From Pseudomonadota bacterium (GTDB lineage Bacteria; Pseudomonadota; Alphaproteobacteria; Rhizobiales; Rhizobiaceae), in contig JAEWKX010000077.1 of assembly GCA_023393575.1 (NCBI GenBank), forward strand, positions 1 through 10,719: 10,719 nt of DNA, in the 5' to 3' direction. The translations under genes were made by a program, and so were the position numbers. This document shows positions 6,751 through 10,719 of the stretch, in pieces. The notes below the pieces were generated by a model that searched no databases, was not told the DNA's origin, and saw only the letters and a program-made list of their open reading frames with translations. Position 1 is the first letter of the stretch. Every line of letters starts with the position of its first letter.

Positions 6751-6807
6751 ATGGATATTGCCGTGACAATCCGCCTTCTGCCCCGGATCGCTTCTCTTCC
6801 GGCCTAG
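6751..6807 (+). CDS. Possible 18-aa leader peptide (weak candidate)
   Basis: ATG at 6751 is preceded by AGGAGG at 6740-6745 with 5-nt spacing and opens an 18-codon frame (MDIAVTIRLLPRIASLPA) ending with TAG at 6805-6807. The frame ends 132 nt before the ABC transporter start. The ribosome site is part of the 10-bp palindrome GGAGGCCTCC (6741-6750), so base pairing could hide it. There is no run of one amino acid and no clear attenuator, so a regulatory role is speculative and the site may be chance. Confidence 0.2.
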   Translation: MDIAVTIRLLPRIASLPA

Positions 6808-6928
6808 GCGTATCGCGGTTTCCCGCCCTTCATCGCTTTTCCGATCTGCCTCGCGGCCGCGTGCGGCCTCGTTTCCTGTTTCTTGCCTGTCCGGTCTCGT
6901 ATTGACGTCCGGATTGGTCCCTTCTTTT

Positions 6929-6932
6929 GGAG
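6929..6932 (+). promoter_or_regulatory. Shine-Dalgarno deciding the ABC transporter start
   Basis: GGAG lies 7 nt before the ATG at 6940 but only 1 nt before the in-frame ATG at 6934, so 6940 is the better start. The open frame continues to a TTG at 6883, which has no ribosome site. Confidence 0.7.
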
Positions 6933-6939
6933 AATGACG

Positions 6940-8790
6940 ATGTTTTCGTGGTTCGAGCGTCGTGTCGATCCCTATCCGCAGGAGCCGCCGGGACTTCCGC
7001 CGAAAGGCCTCTTCGCTTTCTGCTGGCATTATACCCGGCCGACGGCGCCCTGGCTCCTGCTGCTGGGGATCTGCTCGATGGTGATCGCCATCGCCGAAGT
7101 GTTCCTCTACCAGTTTCTCGGCAATATCGTTGACTGGCTGTCGGATGCCGACCGCACGACCTTCCTGCAGCAGGAAGGTGGCAGGCTGTTCTGGATGGCG
7201 ACGGTGCTGCTGGTCGTGCTGCCGCTTTCCGGCGCCATTCACACGATGACGATGCACCAGGTGCTGGCGGGCAACTTCCCGATGATCGCCCGCTGGCAGA
7301 TGCACCGCTTCCTGCTGCGCCACTCGATGACCTTCTTCGCCAACGAGTTCGCGGGCCGGGTCTCGACCAAGGTGATGCAGACGTCGCTCGCGATCCGCGA
7401 GGCGGTGCTGAAGATCATCGACGTCTTCGTCTATGCGATCAGCTTCTTCATCTCGATGCTGGCGCTGGTGATCGTGGTGGACTGGCGGCTCGTCGTGCCG
7501 CTGGTGCTGTGGTTCGTCTTCTACAGCCTCATCCTGTGGTATTTCATCCCGAGGCTCCGGACGCTCTCCAGCGAGCAGGCCGATGCGCGCTCGATGATGA
7601 CCGGCCGCATCGTCGACAGCTATACCAATATCGGCACCGTCAAGCTGTTCTCGCATGCGGGACGGGAAGAGACCTATGCGCGCGAAGGCATGGACGAGTT
7701 CCTCGGCACCGTTCACCGGCAGATGCGGCAGATCTCGCTTCTCAATATCTGCGTCGACGTCAACAACGCCGTCACCATCTTCGCGGTGGCCGCTGCGAGC
7801 ATCGCCTTCTGGCTGACCGGCGAGGTTTCCGTCGGCTCGGTTGCGGTGGCGATCGGCCTTGCCATGCGCATCAACGGCATGTCGCAGTGGATCATGTGGG
7901 AGGTCTCGGCACTCTTCGAGGCGATCGGCACCGTCTATGACGGCATGTCGATGATGACGAAGCCGCACGACGTGACGGACAAGTCGAACGCGCCGCAGCT
8001 AGAGGCGAAGAAGGGGCTTATCCGCTACGAGAACATCCGCTTCCACTACGGCAAGAAGAAAGGCGTCATCGAGAACCTGACCCTGGACATCGCGGCGGGC
8101 GAGAAGGTCGGCCTGGTCGGGCGCTCGGGTGCCGGCAAGACGACGCTGATGAACCTGCTCCTGCGTTTCTACGACCTGGAAGCCGGCCACGTCACGATCG
8201 ACGGCCAGGACATCGCGCAGGTCTCGCAGGAGAGCCTGCGGTCGCTGATCGGCGTGGTGACGCAGGATACGTCGCTTCTTCACCGCTCCATCCGCGACAA
8301 CATCGCCTACGGCAAGCCGGAGGCGAGCGATGCGGAGATCATCGAGGCGGCGAAGCGGGCCAATGCCTGGGAGTTCATCCAGGGGCTTTCCGACATGCAG
8401 GGACGGACCGGTCTCGACGCGCATGTCGGCGAACGGGGCGTGAAGCTGTCGGGCGGTCAGCGCCAGCGGATCGCGATCGCGCGCGTCTTCCTCAAGGATG
8501 CGCCGATCCTGGTTCTGGACGAGGCGACGTCGGCGCTCGATTCCGAGGTCGAGGCGGCGATCCAGGAGAACCTGTTTGCGTTGATGGAAGGCAAGACGGT
8601 CATCGCCATTGCCCACCGGCTGTCGACGCTGACCGAGATGGACCGGCTGATCGTGCTCGACAAGGGCCGGATCGTCGAGATGGGCACGCACCAGGAACTG
8701 GCGGCGTCCGGCGGAATCTATGCCGACCTCTGGAGCCGCCAGTCCGGCGGCTTCCTGGCCAACCAGGATGAAGAGGTCGCGGCGGAATAA
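6940..8790 (+). CDS. ABC exporter half-transporter (fused permease and ATPase)
   Basis: This is a 616-aa type IV (MsbA/ATM1-like) half-transporter that would act as a dimer in the inner membrane and export a lipid, peptide or small molecule; the substrate cannot be read from sequence. The transmembrane domain covers residues 30-330, with spans near 36-60, 84-104, 161-181, 184-203, 275-296 and 298-320. The ATPase domain covers about 360-600. It has Walker A GRSGAGKTT (394-402), Q-loop Q442, signature LSGGQ (503-507), Walker B ILVLDEATS (523-531), D-loop SALD, and switch histidine H559. All catalytic positions are intact. It has no peptidase domain or partner half-transporter in the window, so it is probably homodimeric. 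It stands alone on the plus strand, divergent from trmL, and a hairpin follows its stop. Confidence 0.93.
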   Translation: MFSWFERRVDPYPQEPPGLPPKGLFAFCWHYTRPTAPWLLLLGICSMVIAIAEVFLYQFLGNIVDWLSDADRTTFLQQEGGRLFWMATVLLVVLPLSGAIHTMTMHQVLAGNFPMIARWQMHRFLLRHSMTFFANEFAGRVSTKVMQTSLAIREAVLKIIDVFVYAISFFISMLALVIVVDWRLVVPLVLWFVFYSLILWYFIPRLRTLSSEQADARSMMTGRIVDSYTNIGTVKLFSHAGREETYAREGMDEFLGTVHRQMRQISLLNICVDVNNAVTIFAVAAASIAFWLTGEVSVGSVAVAIGLAMRINGMSQWIMWEVSALFEAIGTVYDGMSMMTKPHDVTDKSNAPQLEAKKGLIRYENIRFHYGKKKGVIENLTLDIAAGEKVGLVGRSGAGKTTLMNLLLRFYDLEAGHVTIDGQDIAQVSQESLRSLIGVVTQDTSLLHRSIRDNIAYGKPEASDAEIIEAAKRANAWEFIQGLSDMQGRTGLDAHVGERGVKLSGGQRQRIAIARVFLKDAPILVLDEATSALDSEVEAAIQENLFALMEGKTVIAIAHRLSTLTEMDRLIVLDKGRIVEMGTHQELAASGGIYADLWSRQSGGFLANQDEEVAAE

Positions 8791-9026
8791 CGCCGTATCC
8801 CCCGAGGACAAAGATTTTGTAGCTCCGCAAGTCGGCCTCTCCTGCGAATCCGCGGGGGAGGCGGCCGCCCAAGGGAAAGCCGATCAAAAGTCATTCTTGA
8901 ACGCGGCTCTTTCGGCGGAGTGGGGCGAAAGCTGGCTTAAGGATCGTAATTCATTTTTCATGTTGAGGCTGTCACGACCATCGTGGGTGTAAGTCAAAGC
9001 CCGACACTCCACTTTGGATACGCAAG
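8791..9026. other. Spacer between ABC transporter and chemoreceptor genes
   Basis: These 236 bp hold the hairpin above and, further on, a more A/T-rich stretch (about 8945-8965) suited to a promoter for the chemoreceptor. A weak sigma-70-like pair, TTGAGG (8963-8968) and GGTGTA (8986-8991) with 17-bp spacing, would start transcription about 30 nt before the ATG at 9027. A 5-bp dyad, CACGA-CCA-TCGTG (8973-8985), sits between the two hexamers. No reading frame here is convincing, and there is no tRNA-like fold. Confidence 0.4.
8835..8862 (+). terminator. 12-bp hairpin downstream of the ABC transporter gene
   Basis: GCCTCTCCTGCG (8835-8846), loop AATC, then CGCGGGGGAGGC (8851-8862) pairs over all 12 positions if two G-U wobbles are allowed. 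On the opposite strand those two pairs become A-C mismatches, so the fold favours plus-strand RNA. That fits a role at the 3' end of the ABC transporter transcript, 44 nt after its stop. No T-tract follows, so it may instead protect the 3' end or work with Rho. Confidence 0.45.
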
Positions 9027-10719
9027 ATGAAAATGATAAAAATCAAAATCCTTCTTCCTCTCCTCTTTGCCCTGGTCGTTACCCTGGCCGTCCTTCAGGG
9101 CGGACTCGGCATGCAGTCGGTCATCAAGCTCGACGCACAGACGGATACGCTCAGTCTTCGCATGGAACAATCCGCGATGATCGCGACGATGGACCGGCTT
9201 TTCCTCGACGTTCGTCGTCTCTATCTGCAGGCGCTATCGGCCGGTTCCGACGCCGACCAGAAAGCTGCGCTCGAACAACTGCAGAGGGCGAATACAGCGC
9301 GGATCGATGCGTTCCGGGCTTTCGGCTCTACGGTGGACAATGCGCCGGCAAGGGAGAAATTCGATGCCCTGCAAAAAGTTGTGGCCGAATATGATGCGTT
9401 CGGAGAGGAATTCATTCCGCAGCTCGCCGCATCGAACCTCCACGAGGCGCGCAGCCTCATCGCCAAGATGGTGCCGGTCGGCGCGCGGGCGGGCGCCATG
9501 CTGCAGGAGATGATCGACGGCAACAGGCTGGCAAGCATCGAGGCCCGCAAGATAGCCGAGGAGGCCGTCCGATCCGCCTTTGTCTGGACGATCGTCGGGG
9601 TGACCGTGGCGGCCGCCGTCGCCGTGATGGCAGCGCTCATGAGCCATCTGCGCGTGACCCGACCGATCGGCGATATTACCGCGGCGATGAATACGCTCGC
9701 TGGTGGTCAGAACAACCTCGATATTCCCCATGACGATCGCCGGGACGAAATCGGAGAAATGGCGGCAGCAGTCGCAGTCTTTCGGGATAATGCGGTGGCA
9801 CGCGAGCGTCTGGAAGAGGAGACCGAAGCGGCCCGGGCGTTAGGCGAGAGGGAGCGCATCGCACGCGAGGAACAGAAGGCGAGCGAAGCGGCAGACGTGT
9901 CGTTTGCCGTCGAAAGTCTCGCATACGGCCTGAAGGCACTTTCCGATGGCGACATGACCTTGCAATTGGAGCAGTCTTTCGCAGGCCAGCTCGATCAGTT
10001 GCGGGTTAACTTCAACGAGTCGGTGAGCAAGCTTCAGTCCGTGCTTCGTTCAGTTGGGGAAAATGCCCGGATGATCGATGCGGGGGCGAACGAAATCCGC
10101 TCCGCTTCCGACGACCTGTCCAGGCGGACGGAGCAACAGGCCGCCGCCGTCGAAGAGACCGCCGCGGCGCTGGAGCAGGTGGCCACGGCCGTCAAGGACT
10201 CATCAGTGCGGGCCGACGAGGCGGGGCAATTGGTAGACCATACCCGTGCAGGGGCCGAGCGCTCGGGCGACATCGTCCGCCAGGCCGTGTCCGCCATGGA
10301 GGCGATCGAGACCTCCTCCAAAGAAATCTCCAACATCATCGGTGTGATCGACGAGATCGCCTTCCAGACGAACCTGTTGGCGTTGAACGCCGGCGTCGAG
10401 GCGGCGCGCGCCGGCGAGGCGGGCAAGGGCTTTGCGGTCGTCGCCCAGGAAGTCCGTGAACTTGCCCAGCGGTCAGCCGTTGCCGCCCGCGAGATCAAGA
10501 CGCTTATCTCGTCCTCCGGACAGGCGGTGCGTGATGGTGTCGAGTTGGTGGGGCAGACAGGCGACGCATTGGAAACCATCGTAGTCGACGTTCAGCAGAT
10601 CAACCGGAACGTCGCCTCGATCGTGGTTTCGGCTCGCGAACAGTCGGCCGGCATCGGTGAGATCAGCACATCCGTGCATCAACTGGACCAGGTTACCCAG
10701 CAGAACGCGGCCATGGTCG
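9027..10719 (+). CDS. Methyl-accepting chemotaxis protein (3' truncated)
   Basis: This is an inner-membrane chemoreceptor controlling CheA; 564 residues are visible and the frame is open at the window end. A first span (about 9-28) and a second (about 187-205) bracket a periplasmic sensor of roughly 155 residues that is largely helical, like a four-helix-bundle domain. A HAMP linker follows (about 206-258, with RPI at 212-214), then a coiled segment, and a second HAMP-like unit (about 295-342, [14 protein letters not shown]). The signalling domain begins near 345, with a methylation-helix motif [13 protein letters not shown] (372-384). The hairpin tip [20 protein letters not shown] is at 442-461, followed by [15 protein letters not shown]. 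The C-terminal end, including any CheR-tethering tail, is outside the window. The ATG at 9033 is an alternative start; the ribosome site is weak for both. No che genes are adjacent, and the ligand is unknown. Confidence 0.93.
   Translation, partial: MKMIKIKILLPLLFALVVTLAVLQGGLGMQSVIKLDAQTDTLSLRMEQSAMIATMDRLFLDVRRLYLQALSAGSDADQKAALEQLQRANTARIDAFRAFGSTVDNAPAREKFDALQKVVAEYDAFGEEFIPQLAASNLHEARSLIAKMVPVGARAGAMLQEMIDGNRLASIEARKIAEEAVRSAFVWTIVGVTVAAAVAVMAALMSHLRVTRPIGDITAAMNTLAGGQNNLDIPHDDRRDEIGEMAAAVAVFRDNAVARERLEEETEAARALGERERIAREEQKASEAADVSFAVESLAYGLKALSDGDMTLQLEQSFAGQLDQLRVNFNESVSKLQSVLRSVGENARMIDAGANEIRSASDDLSRRTEQQAAAVEETAAALEQVATAVKDSSVRADEAGQLVDHTRAGAERSGDIVRQAVSAMEAIETSSKEISNIIGVIDEIAFQTNLLALNAGVEAARAGEAGKGFAVVAQEVRELAQRSAVAAREIKTLISSSGQAVRDGVELVGQTGDALETIVVDVQQINRNVASIVVSAREQSAGIGEISTSVHQLDQVTQQNAAMV

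Larger units (their letters stand above)
6573..6939. other. 367-bp spacer between divergent trmL and ABC transporter genes
   Basis: This region holds no gene of normal size that I can support. It contains the candidate trmL promoter at its left end, a possible 18-codon reading frame with a good ribosome site at 6751-6807, and the ribosome site of the ABC transporter gene at its right end. A TTGACG at 6902-6907 could be a -35 box for the transporter, but the hexamer 17 bp on (TTTTGG) is a poor -10 and would leave almost no leader. I see no tRNA-like fold, tandem repeat or remnant of a protein family here. The long open frames that cross it are antisense shadows of neighbouring genes. Confidence 0.6.

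Noticed and set aside
4911..6905. 664-codon open frame on the plus strand
   Set aside because: It runs antisense to the Na/Pi gene and trmL, through the gap between them and into the 367-bp spacer. Its Arg/Ser/Ala-rich translation has no recognisable domain, and both opposite-strand genes are secure, so it is a shadow of high-GC coding sequence.
6709..7968. 419-codon open frame on the minus strand opposite the ABC transporter
   Set aside because: The translation is extremely rich in His, Arg, Asp and Gln with no domain, typical of the complementary strand of high-GC genes.
8938..8953. TTAA-N7-AATT resembling a CtrA site before the chemoreceptor gene
   Set aside because: The second half does not match the TTAA(C) required by the CtrA consensus, so I do not call it.
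8600..8992. Small frames at the end of the ABC gene and in the following spacer
   Set aside because: They overlap the secure ABC coding region in other frames, lack ribosome sites and have no recognisable protein features.

Overview
The window looks like ordinary chromosome from a Rhizobiales member, most likely Rhizobiaceae (Rhizobium/Agrobacterium/Ensifer type). The evidence is high GC content, alphaproteobacterial-style proteins, the DUF1285 - CoA pyrophosphatase - CCA nucleotidyltransferase gene order, and a chemoreceptor with two HAMP-like segments. The assignment is made from protein character and gene order, without a search. I see no rRNA, tRNA, insertion sequence, phage gene or CRISPR array.

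Layout. (1) 1-2313, plus strand: a tightly coupled block of a 5'-truncated DUF1285 gene, a NUDIX CoA pyrophosphatase and cca, with 8-nt and 4-nt overlaps. (2) 2325-2892, minus strand: a small island of two short genes, a 95-aa protein I do not recognise followed by a 61-aa DUF1059 protein. Each has a strong Shine-Dalgarno sequence. A perfect 10-bp hairpin with a C(UUCG)G tetraloop lies between them, and a dyad overlapping a TTGACA box lies upstream. (3) 3005-3919, minus strand: hemF (oxygen-dependent haem synthesis), divergent from an 84-aa uncharacterised gene at 4064-4318. (4) 4337-6572, minus strand: trmL (tRNA wobble-base methylation) followed by a Na+/phosphate-cotransporter-family protein with a PhoU-like tail. 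(5) 6573-6939: a 367-bp spacer. (6) 6940-8790, plus strand: a full-length half-size ABC exporter. (7) 9027 to the end, plus strand: a chemoreceptor cut off by the window edge.

The genes serve separate housekeeping or envelope functions: CoA-metabolite cleanup, tRNA 3'-end and wobble-base maturation, haem synthesis, ion transport, export and chemotaxis. They do not read as one pathway, and I do not see a convincing undescribed multi-gene system. The points most worth a second look are small: the two-gene island with its UUCG hairpin and upstream dyad, a possible leaderless promoter for trmL, a strand-asymmetric hairpin after the ABC transporter gene, and the conserved-looking 84-aa protein beside hemF. 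Several translation starts should be moved downstream of the longest open frame: the 95-aa gene, the Na/Pi gene, trmL and the ABC transporter.
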